A program made the translations under genes and the position numbers. A stretch of 36,613 nt of DNA, taken from assembly GCA_903857495.1 (NCBI GenBank), contig CAIOFF010000003.1, forward strand, positions 1 to 36,613, in the 5' to 3' direction. Within the stretch, counting starts at the first letter, position 1. Each line of letters starts with the position of its first letter. This document shows, one piece after another, positions 1-8,089 of the stretch. Under the pieces are notes generated by a model, which searched no databases, had not been told where the DNA came from, and saw only the letters and a list, made by a program, of their open reading frames with translations. The stretch is from an uncultured Holophagaceae bacterium (GTDB taxonomy: Bacteria > Acidobacteriota > Holophagae > Holophagales > Holophagaceae).

Positions 1-138
1 CAGTATCGGATTCCGACGTATCACGAGGCGAGCTACAAGCCCTTCGTGATCAGCGCCCTCATGTTCCTCACGCGGCTGAAGGATCCGGGCGCCAAGCTCG
101 AGCAGATCATCCAGCGCGCCCAGAGCCTCAGCCTGTAA
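1..138 (+). CDS. ygeW: YgeW-type knotted carbamoyltransferase, C-terminal fragment (copy 1)
   Basis: The window opens inside this gene; 45 codons and a TAA stop are visible. The fragment contains YRIPTYHEASYKPFVISALM and ends in a helix with PGAKLEQIIQRAQ. This lines up with the recalled C-terminus of E. coli YgeW (YRIATYKEASWKPYIIAAM, then KPGALLEQLLKEAQ). YgeW belongs to the aspartate/ornithine carbamoyltransferase fold. In purine-fermenting clusters it is thought to split a carbamoylated diamine, giving carbamoyl phosphate and 2,3-diaminopropionate. The next two genes, carbamate kinase and diaminopropionate ammonia-lyase, would consume exactly those two products. The N-terminal catalytic region lies outside the window. 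The family call is firm and the substrate is inferred. Confidence 0.85.
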   Translation, partial: QYRIPTYHEASYKPFVISALMFLTRLKDPGAKLEQIIQRAQSLSL

Positions 139-175
139 ACCACTCTGAACCGAACCCCTGAACGCAGGAGTCCTG

Positions 176-1120
176 ATGTCCCGTACCGTCGTCATCGCCA
201 TTGGTGGTAATTCCCTCATTTCCGACAATGACCACCGGACCGTGTCCGATCAGTACAGCGCCGCCGCTGAGACTTGTGGGCACATCGCCGACATGTTTCA
301 GGAGTCGGACCTGCGGTTGGTGGTGACGCACGGTAACGGGCCCCAGGTGGGCTTCATCCTGCGGCGCTCGGAGATTGCAGCCCCGGAGCTGCACATGGTT
401 CCGCTCGACAGCTGTGTTGCCGACACGCAGGGCGCCCTGGGCTACCACCTGCAGTGCGCCCTCTACAACGAGTTCAAGCAGCGGGGCATCGGGCGCACTG
501 CGGCTACGGTGGTGACCCAGGTGCTGGTGGACGCGAAGGATCCCGCCTTCGCGCAGCCCAACAAGCCCATCGGCTCTTTCATGAGCGCCGAGCAGGCCCA
601 GGGGCACCGGGAGAAGGATGGCTGGGAGCTGGTGGAGGACTCCGGACGCGGCTGGCGCCGCGTGGTGGCCTCGCCTGCGCCTCAGCGTGTGCTGGAGCTG
701 GGGGTCGTGAAGACCCTGCTCGATGCAGGCATCGTGGTGGTGGCCTGCGGCGGCGGCGGCATTGCGGTCGTGGAGGACCCGGGGGGGAAGATCCACGGTG
801 CCGCCGCCGTCATCGACAAGGACCTGGCCAGCAGCCTGCTCGCCACGCAGCTGGGCGCCGACCTGCTGGTCATCTCCACCGCGGTGGAGAAGGTCTGCCT
901 GAACTTCGGCCAGCCCACCCAGCGCACCCTGGACACCATCACCCTGGCCGAGGCCAAGCGCTACATCCAGGAAGGCCACTTCAAGCCCGGCAGCATGCTG
1001 CCCAAGGTCCAGGCGGTCGTCGACTTCCTGGAGAAGGGCGGCAAGGAAGCCATCATCACCGATCCGTCGCACCTCGGGGCGGCGCTGGCCAACCGGGGCG
1101 GCACGCACATCATCCCGTAG
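176..1120 (+). CDS. arcC: Carbamate kinase (copy 1)
   Basis: This cytoplasmic 314-residue amino-acid-kinase-fold enzyme converts carbamoyl phosphate plus ADP to ATP, ammonia and carbon dioxide. Visible family motifs are the N-terminal glycine loop AIGGNSLI, the HGNGPQVG loop, VDAKDPAF followed by KPIGSF, SGRGWRRVVASP, the GGGGI loop and the AAVIDKD nucleotide-site motif. Length and these blocks resemble E. coli YqeA closely. The start has a clear AGGAG Shine-Dalgarno at 166-170. It lies 37 bp after ygeW and 49 bp before ygeX. That arrangement fits substrate-level phosphorylation from the carbamoyl phosphate released by YgeW. A second, diverged carbamate kinase lies at 23676-24623. Confidence 0.95.
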   Translation: MSRTVVIAIGGNSLISDNDHRTVSDQYSAAAETCGHIADMFQESDLRLVVTHGNGPQVGFILRRSEIAAPELHMVPLDSCVADTQGALGYHLQCALYNEFKQRGIGRTAATVVTQVLVDAKDPAFAQPNKPIGSFMSAEQAQGHREKDGWELVEDSGRGWRRVVASPAPQRVLELGVVKTLLDAGIVVVACGGGGIAVVEDPGGKIHGAAAVIDKDLASSLLATQLGADLLVISTAVEKVCLNFGQPTQRTLDTITLAEAKRYIQEGHFKPGSMLPKVQAVVDFLEKGGKEAIITDPSHLGAALANRGGTHIIP

Positions 1121-1169
1121 TCCAGATCGGCACCACCCCTCCGCCCGCCTCGTTGCCAGGAGATTGAAG

Positions 1170-2366
1170 ATGAACACCACGGTCGCCAAGGAATCCCTGC
1201 TGCTGCACAACCCGCTCTTCGATGCGGAGAAGCGGTGGCCCGCGCCGGATCCCGTGGTCTGGTCCTTCCACCGCCGCATGCCCGCCTACCTGGCGACCAC
1301 GCTCTTCGACTGCCCGGACCTGGCCCGGCAGTACGGGGTGGCGCGGGTGCTGGTGAAGGCGGAGACCCAGCGGCTGGGCCTGCCCAGCTTCAAGATCCTC
1401 GGGGCCTCCTGGGCCACCTACCGGGCGCTCTGCGACCACCTCGGCTTCGAGCCGGAGCCTTGGCTGAACATCAATGATCTGGCCCGGCGCATCAGCTACC
1501 TCAAACCCTTCGCCCTCGCCGCCGCCACCGACGGCAACCACGGCCGGGCCGTGGCCTTCATGGCGCGCCTGCTGGGCTTCCAGTGCCACATCTTCGTGCC
1601 CGCGGGCACGGTGCCGGCCCGCATCCACGCCATCCAGAACGAGGGGGCCACGGTCACCGTGGTGGACGGGGACTACGACGCCGCCGTGGCGCGCTCCGCC
1701 GAAGAAGCCAGCGACCGCTGCCTGGTCATCTCCGACACCTCCTGGCCCGGCTACGACGTGACGCCGCGCCGGGTGGTGGAGGGCTACACCACCATCTACA
1801 TGGAGATCGAGCAGGCCCTACGCTCGGCGGGTCTCCCGGATCCGGACGTGGTCGTGGTGCCCGTGGGCGTCGGCGCGTTCATGAGCGCCACCGTGAGCTA
1901 CTTCCGCAGCCGTCCCTGGCAGGGGGCCCTCGTGGGTGTCGAGCCCGCGGACGCCAACTGCGTCCAGGCCTCCGCCGCCAAAGGTGAGATGACGGCCGTG
2001 CCCGGCCCCCACTCCTCCATCATGGTCGGCCTCAACTGCGGCCTGCCGTCCCCGGTGGCGTGGCCCCGGGTGTCCACCGGCGTGGACTGGATGATCTCCA
2101 TCGGGGACCACCGCGCCCGGCAGGGCATGCGGGAGCTGGCGGGAGCTGGCGTCGTCGCGGGCGAGACCGGAGCCGCGGCCCTGGGCGCCCTGGCCGCCCT
2201 GCATGAAGATGCGTCCACGGCCGAGTTCCGGGAGCGGGGCCTGCTCGGTCCCGACAAGACCCTGCTGCTCATCGTCACCGAGGGCGCCACGGACCGCGGC
2301 AACTACCAGGCCGTGGTGGGTCGCCCGCCCGAAGAGGTCGGGACCATCCTCCGGCTGGCGCACTAA
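1170..2366 (+). CDS. ygeX: 2,3-Diaminopropionate ammonia-lyase
   Basis: This fold-type II PLP enzyme turns 2,3-diaminopropionate into pyruvate and two ammonia. The protein is 398 residues, the same length as E. coli YgeX. PLP-lysine Lys75 sits in LPSFKILGA. The phosphate loop and neighbouring block read TDGNHGRAVA, as in YgeX. Further shared blocks are VEGYTTIYMEIE, SSIMVGLNCG and the C-terminal VTEGATDRGNYQAVV. ATG 1170 is preferred over an in-frame TTG at 1164, because AGGAG at 1158-1162 is correctly spaced for the ATG. It is the last gene before a perfect terminator. Downstream of YgeW it would make the carbon skeleton fermentable. Confidence 0.93.
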   Translation: MNTTVAKESLLLHNPLFDAEKRWPAPDPVVWSFHRRMPAYLATTLFDCPDLARQYGVARVLVKAETQRLGLPSFKILGASWATYRALCDHLGFEPEPWLNINDLARRISYLKPFALAAATDGNHGRAVAFMARLLGFQCHIFVPAGTVPARIHAIQNEGATVTVVDGDYDAAVARSAEEASDRCLVISDTSWPGYDVTPRRVVEGYTTIYMEIEQALRSAGLPDPDVVVVPVGVGAFMSATVSYFRSRPWQGALVGVEPADANCVQASAAKGEMTAVPGPHSSIMVGLNCGLPSPVAWPRVSTGVDWMISIGDHRARQGMRELAGAGVVAGETGAAALGALAALHEDASTAEFRERGLLGPDKTLLLIVTEGATDRGNYQAVVGRPPEEVGTILRLAH

Positions 2367-2378
2367 GGATCTGTTGGT

Positions 2379-2413
2379 ACCAAGAAGGCCGGGCTTAGCC
2401 CGGCCTTCTTGGT
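2379..2413. terminator. Perfect bidirectional intrinsic terminator
   Basis: Left arm ACCAAGAAGGCCGGGC (2379-2394) and right arm GCCCGGCCTTCTTGGT (2398-2413) are perfect reverse complements around a 3-nt TTA loop. The stem ends are rich in A on one side and T on the other, so a U-containing tail forms on both strands. It sits between convergent ygeX (+) and the guanine deaminase (-), so it should end both transcripts. Confidence 0.88.
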
Positions 2414-2426
2414 GTTGAGGCGACGG

Positions 2427-2909
2427 TTAGTAGCGGACCTTGTCCGGCTTGGCGTCCCAGGCCTGGAAGACCGTGAGGGCCTCGTCCCGCAGGAGGTTCC
2501 GGGTGGGCAGGCTGCGGTCGCTGATGGGCAGGGCCACTTCCCGGTAGAGCCACTGGTCATCGAACTGGATGGCCGCGGCGTCCGCCTGGTTGTTGGCGTA
2601 CCAGATGCGGTCCAGCCGCGCCCAGTAGATGGCTGAGAGGCACATGGGGCAGGGCTCGCAGCTGGTGTAGATCTCGCAGCCCTTCAGCTCGAAGGTGCCC
2701 AGGCGGGAGCAGGCCTCGCGGATGGCTACCACCTCGGCGTGGGCGGTGGGGTCCTGGGTGGAGGTGACACGGTTCCAGCCCTCGGCGACGATCAGTCCCT
2801 CCCGGACCACCACGGCGCCGAAGGGGCCGCCCTCGCCAGCCTCCATGTGGATGCGGGAGAGCTCGATGGCGCGGCGCATGAAGGCCTTTGGATCAAGGTC
2901 CAGGGTCAT
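2427..2909 (-). CDS. guaD: Guanine deaminase (cytidine-deaminase fold)
   Basis: This 160-residue zinc hydrolase deaminates guanine to xanthine in the cytoplasm. The zinc and catalytic site is visible as TAHAEV (His57, proton-shuttle Glu59) and TSCEPCPMC (Cys87 and Cys90 as zinc ligands). AIYWARLDRIWYA after the second motif and FQAWDAKPDKVRY at the C-terminus match the recalled Bacillus subtilis GuaD, which ends in a similar FQAW...KEY block. This separates it from TadA-type tRNA adenosine deaminases. On the minus strand a GGAGG lies about 13 nt before the ATG. It is divergent from the purine importer, which supports a salvage/catabolic role feeding xanthine to the dehydrogenases. A broader nucleobase deaminase activity is possible. 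Confidence 0.9.
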   Translation of the reverse strand: MTLDLDPKAFMRRAIELSRIHMEAGEGGPFGAVVVREGLIVAEGWNRVTSTQDPTAHAEVVAIREACSRLGTFELKGCEIYTSCEPCPMCLSAIYWARLDRIWYANNQADAAAIQFDDQWLYREVALPISDRSLPTRNLLRDEALTVFQAWDAKPDKVRY

Positions 2910-2942
2910 GGGAAGGCGGTCCTCCAGGGGGGGGTCGGATGA

Positions 2943-2971
2943 ATTCTAGCGAAGAAGGGCTGCATCCACAA
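2943..2971 (-). promoter_or_regulatory. Candidate sigma-70 promoter for guanine deaminase
   Basis: Read on the minus strand, TTGTGG (2971-2966) is followed by a 17-nt spacer and TAGAAT (2948-2943). The predicted start of transcription is near 2936, giving a leader of about 27 nt. The -10 is good and the -35 is only half-conserved. Confidence 0.4.
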
Positions 2972-3083
2972 AATTTGGTGCCATTTACGTGATCCTGTTC
3001 CCGCCAGGGGGAGGGTGCCGAGGGTGGCAGCCTTCAGGTGACCGTGAGGGGGCGCCAGCCATCAACATCCATCCCTGAAACAG

Positions 3084-3100
3084 CCAATTAAATTAATTGG
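3084..3100. promoter_or_regulatory. 17-bp palindrome, candidate operator
   Basis: CCAATTAA, a central A, then TTAATTGG form a perfect 8+1+8 palindrome in an otherwise GC-rich genome. It lies 42 bp upstream of the importer -35 element and between the two divergent genes. That is a typical place for a dimeric regulator to control both directions. The regulator itself is not in the window. The function is inferred. Confidence 0.5.
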
Positions 3101-3142
3101 GTTTCTATGGGTGTGAGCAGAGGAACTATTTTGTGAAAAAAA

Positions 3143-3171
3143 TTGACTTACCTAGAGAAAAATTTTATGAT
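3143..3171 (+). promoter_or_regulatory. Strong sigma-70 promoter for the importer/xanthine dehydrogenase operon
   Basis: TTGACT (3143-3148), a 17-nt spacer and TATGAT (3166-3171) match the housekeeping consensus almost perfectly. An A-tract (3136-3142) directly upstream could act as an UP element. Transcription would start near 3178. Because the downstream genes are closely spaced, it may serve most of 3305-16259. Confidence 0.75.
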
Positions 3172-3304
3172 CAAACCCATTCTGGCACCAGTCTTATTCC
3201 GAAAAATTCCCGTCGAAGCCCCCCGTCCAGGATCCAGGCCGATTTTTGGCTCAGGCGTCTGAAGACCTCCGTGTCACCATCTGAAGATTCGCCGGGAATG
3301 CCCG

Positions 3305-4858
3305 ATGCAAACAGAGACACCCGCAACACCCAGGCTCGAAATCAAGGGAATTCGGAAGGTCTACCCCTCCGTGATCGCCAACGACGGCATTGATCTGACC
3401 GTGATGCCCGGCGAGATCCACGCCGTGCTGGGGGAGAACGGCGCGGGGAAGTCCACGCTCATGAAGGTGATCTACGGGGTCATCCGGCCCGATGAGGGTG
3501 AGCTCCGCTGGGAAGGGCAGCCGGTCACCATCTCCAGCCCGGGCCATGCGCGGGAGCTGGGCATCGGCATGGTGTTCCAGCACTTCTCCTTGTTCGAGAC
3601 CCTGTCCGTGGTGCAGAACGTGGCGCTGGCCCTGCCGGGCGAGTTCGACCTGCCGACTCTCTCCAAGCGCATCGAGGAGGTCTCCACCCGCTATGGCTTG
3701 CCCGTGGACCCCCGCCGGCTGGTCCACGCCCTCTCCGTGGGCGAGCGGCAGCGTGTGGAGATCATCCGCTGCCTGCTGCAGAATCCCCGCCTGCTGATCC
3801 TCGATGAGCCCACCTCGGTGCTCACGCCCCAGGCGGTGCGGAAGCTCTTCGAGACCCTGCGCCAGTTGGCCTCCGAAGGTGTGAGCATCCTCTACATCAG
3901 CCACAAGCTCGACGAGATTCAGGAGCTCTGCCACAAGGCCACGGTGCTTCGGAACGGCAAGGTCACAGGGACCTGCACTCCCTCGCAGGAGACGCCCAAG
4001 ACCATGGCGCGCATGATGATCGGCGAGGACCTGCCGGTCTGCCACCACGGCGAGCCCGGTGACGGCGGCGAGGTGCGGCTGCGGATCGAGCGCCTTTCGC
4101 AGCCCACCGAGGACCCCTTCGGCACCCACCTGCACAACATCAACCTCGAGGTGCGGGCGGGCGAGATCGTCGGCATCGCCGGGGTCTCGGGCAATGGCCA
4201 GCAGGAGCTGCTGCGGGCGATCTCCGGCGAGGAACCCCTGGCTGATCACCAGGCCGTGCAGATGTGCGGCATGCCGGTGGGTCACTTCAATCCGGCCCGG
4301 CGCCGGGGTCTGGGGATGTGCTTCGTGCCTGAGGAGCGCCTGGGGCGGGGGGCCGTCCCGCGCCTGAGCCTCACAGAGAACATCCTCCTCACGGCCTACC
4401 GCAAGGGCATGCTGTTCAGCGGCCTCATCCGGTGGGGCGTGGCCAAGAAGTTCGCCGAGGACTGCATCGCCCGCTTCGACGTGAAGTGCGGGGGCGCCAA
4501 CTCGGAAGCCAAGTCCCTCTCCGGCGGCAACCTCCAGAAGTTCATCGTGGGCCGCGAGATCATGCAGGAGCCCCGGCTGCTGGTGCTGGCCCAGCCCACC
4601 TGGGGGGTGGACGTGGGCGCCTCCTCCTTCATCCGGCGGACCCTGCTCGACCTGCGCAACTCGGGCACGGCGATCCTGGTCATCTCCGAGGAGCTGGAAG
4701 AGCTGTTCGAGATCTGCGACCGCATCGTGGTGATCGCCAAGGGCACCCTCTCTCCCAGCAAGGTCACGTCGGAGACCGGGGTCGAGGAGATCGGCATCTG
4801 GATGAGTGGCATGTGGCCGGACGCCGAGAAACCGGGAGACGCGCCCCATGTGGCTTAA
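3305..4858 (+). CDS. Nucleoside/purine ABC importer, double ATPase subunit
   Basis: The protein (517 residues) has two fused ATPase domains of the ribose/nucleoside importer type (NupO/RbsA-like). Domain 1 has Walker [10 protein letters not shown] near residues 43-51, signature [10 protein letters not shown] near 143 and Walker [10 protein letters not shown] near 163. Domain 2 has the usual degenerate Walker A (GVSGNGQQ), signature LSGGNLQKF and a Walker B ending LAQPTWGVD, with Gln before Pro in place of the catalytic Glu. The first site therefore probably does most of the hydrolysis. The gene overlaps the first permease start by 11 bp. Guanine deaminase and xanthine dehydrogenase neighbours suggest purine bases or nucleosides as cargo; the exact substrate is not readable. 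Confidence 0.9.
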   Translation: MQTETPATPRLEIKGIRKVYPSVIANDGIDLTVMPGEIHAVLGENGAGKSTLMKVIYGVIRPDEGELRWEGQPVTISSPGHARELGIGMVFQHFSLFETLSVVQNVALALPGEFDLPTLSKRIEEVSTRYGLPVDPRRLVHALSVGERQRVEIIRCLLQNPRLLILDEPTSVLTPQAVRKLFETLRQLASEGVSILYISHKLDEIQELCHKATVLRNGKVTGTCTPSQETPKTMARMMIGEDLPVCHHGEPGDGGEVRLRIERLSQPTEDPFGTHLHNINLEVRAGEIVGIAGVSGNGQQELLRAISGEEPLADHQAVQMCGMPVGHFNPARRRGLGMCFVPEERLGRGAVPRLSLTENILLTAYRKGMLFSGLIRWGVAKKFAEDCIARFDVKCGGANSEAKSLSGGNLQKFIVGREIMQEPRLLVLAQPTWGVDVGASSFIRRTLLDLRNSGTAILVISEELEELFEICDRIVVIAKGTLSPSKVTSETGVEEIGIWMSGMWPDAEKPGDAPHVA

Positions 4859-5915
4859 ATTCGAGCAGCGGCCTGAGCCCTCCAAGACCATGAGCTACCT
4901 GTCACCGCTGCTCGCGGTGGCGCTCATGTTCCTGAGCGGGCTGATCCTCTTCCTGGTCCTGGGCAAGAGTCCCCTCGAAGGCTTCAAGGTCTTCTTCCTG
5001 AATCCCATCAAGGACTCCTACGGGATTGCGGAGTTGTTCCTCAAGGCCACCCCCCTGATGCTCTGCGCCGTGGGCCTGTCGGTGGGTTTCAAGGCCAACG
5101 TCTGGAACATCGGCGCCGAAGGCCAGCTGCTCATCGGCGCCCTGGTGGGCGGCGGCCTGGCCCTGCACTTTGAAGGCAGCACCAGCCCCTTCCTGCTGCC
5201 GGGCATGATCGTGGCGGGAGCCCTGGGAGGCATGGCCTGGGCCGCGATCCCCGCCTTCCTGCGGACGCGGTTCAACGCCAACGAGATCCTCACGAGCCTG
5301 ATGCTGGTCTACATCGCCGAGCTGCTGGTGTCCTGGCTGGTGCACGGCCCCTGGAAGGACCCGGACGGCTTCAACTTCCCCCAGACCAAGCTGCTGAGCG
5401 CCAAGGCCACCCTGCCCATCCTGGTGGAGGGTACCCGGGTGAACGCCGCCCTGCTCCTGGGCATCGGTGCGCTGCTGGTTGGCTGGATCTTCATGAACAA
5501 GAGCTTCATGGGCTACCAGATGAAGGTGGCGGGCCAGGCGGAGCACGCGGGCCGCTACGCGGGGTTCTCGGCCAAGCGCTCGGTCTGGATCGGCATGCTG
5601 GCGGGCGGTGCCATGGCGGGCATTGCAGGCATCTCCGAGGTCTCCGGACCCATCGGCCAGATCACGGAGCACATCAGCCCGGGCTACGGGTTCGCGGCCA
5701 TGATCGTGGCCTTCGTGGGCCGCCTGAGTCCCATCGGCATCTTCTTCTCCAGCCTGCTCATGGCGCTCCTCTACATGGGCGGCGAGCAGGCCCAGCAGTA
5801 TCTCAACCTGCCCTCGTCGATCTCCAAGGTCTTCCAGGGCATGTTGCTGTTCTTCCTCCTTGGATCCGACGTTTTCATCAATTTCCGGCTGCGGCTGGTC
5901 CGGCGCAGGAAGTAG
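4848..5915 (+). CDS. Nucleoside/purine ABC importer, permease subunit 1
   Basis: This 355-residue multi-span inner-membrane protein belongs to the branched-chain/ribose/nucleoside permease family (NupP-like). A short cytoplasmic N-terminus precedes hydrophobic segments beginning [20 protein letters not shown]. The family region [19 protein letters not shown], the cytoplasmic coupling stretch with [18 protein letters not shown], and [14 protein letters not shown] are visible. ATG 4848 was chosen over the upstream ATG at 4806 because GGGAG at about 4834-4838 fits it and it gives a normal N-terminus. It overlaps the ATPase gene by 11 bp and is followed after 9 bp by the second permease, so the three form a translationally linked unit. 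Confidence 0.9.
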   Translation: MWLKFEQRPEPSKTMSYLSPLLAVALMFLSGLILFLVLGKSPLEGFKVFFLNPIKDSYGIAELFLKATPLMLCAVGLSVGFKANVWNIGAEGQLLIGALVGGGLALHFEGSTSPFLLPGMIVAGALGGMAWAAIPAFLRTRFNANEILTSLMLVYIAELLVSWLVHGPWKDPDGFNFPQTKLLSAKATLPILVEGTRVNAALLLGIGALLVGWIFMNKSFMGYQMKVAGQAEHAGRYAGFSAKRSVWIGMLAGGAMAGIAGISEVSGPIGQITEHISPGYGFAAMIVAFVGRLSPIGIFFSSLLMALLYMGGEQAQQYLNLPSSISKVFQGMLLFFLLGSDVFINFRLRLVRRRK

Positions 5916-5924
5916 GGACCCCCC

Positions 5925-6857
5925 ATGGGACTGAACTTCATCAGCTCGATCCTCTTCGCCACCGTGGTGGCGGGCACGCCCCTCATCATCGTCGCCCTCG
6001 GTGAGCTGGTGACCGAGAAGGCGGGCGTCCTCAACCTCGGCGCCGAAGGCACCATGTCCGTGGGCGCCGTGGCGGCCTTCGCCGTGGCCCACCACACCGG
6101 GAACCCCTTCCTGGGCATCCTCGCGGGCATGGGGGCCGGCATCTTCATGTCCCTGCTCTTCGGTATCTCGGCCCTCACCCTCATGGCCAACCAGGTGGCC
6201 TCGGGACTGGCGCTGTCGATCTTCGGCGTGGGCCTCTCGGCCTTCATCGGCAAGCCCTACGAATCGGTGGCCCTGGCCAGTGTCGAACCCATCCGCATCC
6301 CTCTGCTCCACAAGATTCCAGTGTTCGGTCCGGCCCTCTTCGAGCAGCAGGGCCTGGTCTACTTCTCCTGGGTCCTGATTGTTCTCGTCGCCTGGTTCCT
6401 CTACCGGACCAAGGCGGGACTGGTGCTGCGGGCCGTGGGCGAGTCCCCGGTCTCGGCCCATTCCATCGGCTATGGGGTGGTCAAAATCAGGTACCAGGCA
6501 GTCCTCTTCGGGGGCGCCATGGCGGGCATCGGCGGGGCCTTCATGTCCGTGTTCTACACGCCCATGTGGGTGGAGGGCATGGTGGCGGGTCGCGGCTGGA
6601 TCGCGCTCTCCCTGGTGGTATTCGCCACCTGGCGCCCGGCCCGGGTCATGATAGGGGCGTATCTCTTCGGTGGGTGCATGATCGCTCAGATGTTCGTACA
6701 GGGTTCCGGCGTGCGGATCAGCATCCCCGCCCAGTTCCTGTCGGCCATGCCCTATGCGGCCACCGTCCTGGTCCTCGTCCTGATCTCCAGGAACCGCAGC
6801 ACGATCCGCCTCAACTCACCCGCTTCTCTCGGGCAGACCTTCCTGCCCGACGCCTGA
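5925..6857 (+). CDS. Nucleoside/purine ABC importer, permease subunit 2
   Basis: The second permease (310 residues, NupQ-like) probably forms the transmembrane heterodimer with subunit 1. Diagnostic stretches are GTPLIIVALGELVTEKAGVL followed by NLGAEGTMSVGAVAAF, and the cytoplasmic YRTKAGLVLRAVGESP near the middle. Several hydrophobic spans alternate with short loops throughout. The start at 5925 follows an AGGGA stretch directly after the upstream stop. Its C-terminus (about 30 residues after the last span) is polar. The cargo call depends entirely on context: the binding-protein gene follows and purine catabolic genes flank the set. Confidence 0.9.
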   Translation: MGLNFISSILFATVVAGTPLIIVALGELVTEKAGVLNLGAEGTMSVGAVAAFAVAHHTGNPFLGILAGMGAGIFMSLLFGISALTLMANQVASGLALSIFGVGLSAFIGKPYESVALASVEPIRIPLLHKIPVFGPALFEQQGLVYFSWVLIVLVAWFLYRTKAGLVLRAVGESPVSAHSIGYGVVKIRYQAVLFGGAMAGIGGAFMSVFYTPMWVEGMVAGRGWIALSLVVFATWRPARVMIGAYLFGGCMIAQMFVQGSGVRISIPAQFLSAMPYAATVLVLVLISRNRSTIRLNSPASLGQTFLPDA

Positions 6858-6917
6858 CCCCCCCCAACCCTCCGCCCCCATGGGCGGCCCCCCCCATCCA
6901 CCTTGGAGGAACACCGA

Positions 6918-8006
6918 ATGAAAACCCGCAACCTCGCCCTCGCAACCCTGGCAGGGGCCGTGCTGTTTAGCACCGCCCTCACCGCCGCCGAGCCCGTCAA
7001 GGTCGGCTTCATCTACGTGAGCCCCGTCGGGGACGCGGGCTGGACCTACCAGCACGACCTCGGCCGCAAGCAGATGGAGGCCGCCCTCAAGGGTCAGGTC
7101 ACCACCAAGTTCATCGAGAACGTGCCCGAGGGTGCCGACGCCGAGCGCATCATTCGCCAGATGGCCCAGGACGGCAACCAGATCATCTTCACCACCTCCT
7201 TTGGCTACATGAACCCCACCGAGAAGGTCTCCAAGACTTTCCCGAAGGTGACCTTCTTCCACGCCACGGGCTACAAGTCCGGCGCGAACATGGGCATCTA
7301 CAACGCCCGCTTCTACGAAGGCCGCTACCTGAACGGCGTCATCGCCGGCAAGATGAGCAAGACCAATGTGGCCGGCTATGTGGCCGCCTTCCCGATCCCC
7401 GAAGTGGTGATGGGCATCAACGCCTTCGCCCGCGGCATGAAGAGCGTGAACCCCAAGGCCGAAGTGCGCGTCATCTGGGTGAACAGCTGGTTCGATCCGG
7501 GCAAGGAGCGGGAAGCCGCCATGACCCTGATCGCCCAGGGCGCCGACATGATCACCCACCACACGGACTCCACCGCCGTGGTGCAGGCCGCCGAGGAGAA
7601 GCACAAGGAAAAGGGCACCTGGGCCTTCTCCTACCACTCCGACATGGCCAAGTACGGCCCCACCGCCCAGCTGTCTGGCACGACCCACGTCTGGGGCGAG
7701 TTCTACATCCGGACCATCAAGGAAGTGCTCGACAAGAAGTGGAAGGGCACCAATGTCTGGGGCGGCATGAAGGAAGGCATGATCCAGCTCGCGCCCATGA
7801 GCAAGTCTGTGCCCGCCGACCTCCAGAAGCAGATCGTGAAGCTTGAGGGCGAGATCAAGACCGGCAAGCTGCACCCCTTCGCGGGCCCCGTCGTGGACCA
7901 GGAGGGCAAGGAGCGCGTCGCCAAGGGCAAGAACATGTCCGACAGCGACATGAACGCCATGAACTACTACGTCCAGGGCGTGGCCTCGGCCTTCCCCAAG
8001 AACTGA
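6918..8006 (+). CDS. BMP-family periplasmic purine/nucleoside binding protein
   Basis: This 362-residue substrate-binding protein belongs to the basic-membrane-protein (BMP/Med) family. A Sec signal peptide is clear (MKTRNLALATLAGAVLFSTA, cleavage likely near ALTAAEP). There is no lipobox cysteine, so it should be a soluble periplasmic protein rather than a lipoprotein. The mature N-terminus VKVGFIYVSPVGDAGWTYQH and later ADMITHHTDSTAVVQAAEEK are typical of the family. ATG 6918 follows GGAGGA (6905-6910); the in-frame TTG at 6903 is rejected. BMP proteins usually bind purine nucleosides or related ligands, which agrees with the setting. A strong hairpin follows the stop and may stabilise this message. 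Confidence 0.9.
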   Translation: MKTRNLALATLAGAVLFSTALTAAEPVKVGFIYVSPVGDAGWTYQHDLGRKQMEAALKGQVTTKFIENVPEGADAERIIRQMAQDGNQIIFTTSFGYMNPTEKVSKTFPKVTFFHATGYKSGANMGIYNARFYEGRYLNGVIAGKMSKTNVAGYVAAFPIPEVVMGINAFARGMKSVNPKAEVRVIWVNSWFDPGKEREAAMTLIAQGADMITHHTDSTAVVQAAEEKHKEKGTWAFSYHSDMAKYGPTAQLSGTTHVWGEFYIRTIKEVLDKKWKGTNVWGGMKEGMIQLAPMSKSVPADLQKQIVKLEGEIKTGKLHPFAGPVVDQEGKERVAKGKNMSDSDMNAMNYYVQGVASAFPKN

Positions 8007-8018
8007 TGCACGATCCGC

Positions 8019-8055
8019 GGTGGCGGGCGGGGACACCGGTCCCCTCCCGCCCACC
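8019..8055 (+). other. GC-rich intercistronic hairpin
   Basis: In the 83-bp gap after the binding-protein gene, 8019-8033 pairs with 8040-8055 (GGTGGCGGGCGGGGA against TCCCCTCCCGCCCACC, one bulge). The loop is about 6 nt and there is no U-tract. It is more likely an mRNA-stabilising or processing hairpin, or a partial attenuator, than a full terminator. Confidence 0.55.
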
Positions 8056-8089
8056 ACGGGGTTCCAAGCAAGCTTGAAAGGCATTACAG

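Larger units (their letters stand above)
2910..3304. other. Divergent intergenic control region
   Basis: These 395 bp separate guanine deaminase (-) from the ABC importer (+). The stretch holds a 17-bp palindrome (3084-3100), a strong plus-strand sigma-70 promoter (3143-3171) and a weaker minus-strand promoter candidate (2943-2971). The importer leader after the promoter is about 127 nt. I looked for the conserved core of a purine riboswitch there and did not see it. I see no credible small gene; the only plus-strand reading frame (from 3097) runs into the ATPase gene out of frame and resembles nothing. Confidence 0.6.

Noticed and set aside
2976-3190. Inverted pair TGGTGCCA (2976-2983) and TGGCACCA (3183-3190) around the divergent promoters
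   Set aside because: Short 8-mers over 200 bp apart in GC-rich DNA are likely to occur by chance, and neither sits at a consistent distance from a promoter element.
3172-3304. Purine riboswitch in the importer leader
   Set aside because: The conserved core and the three-way junction pairing of the purine class are not visible. The leader is short and has no clear terminator hairpin.
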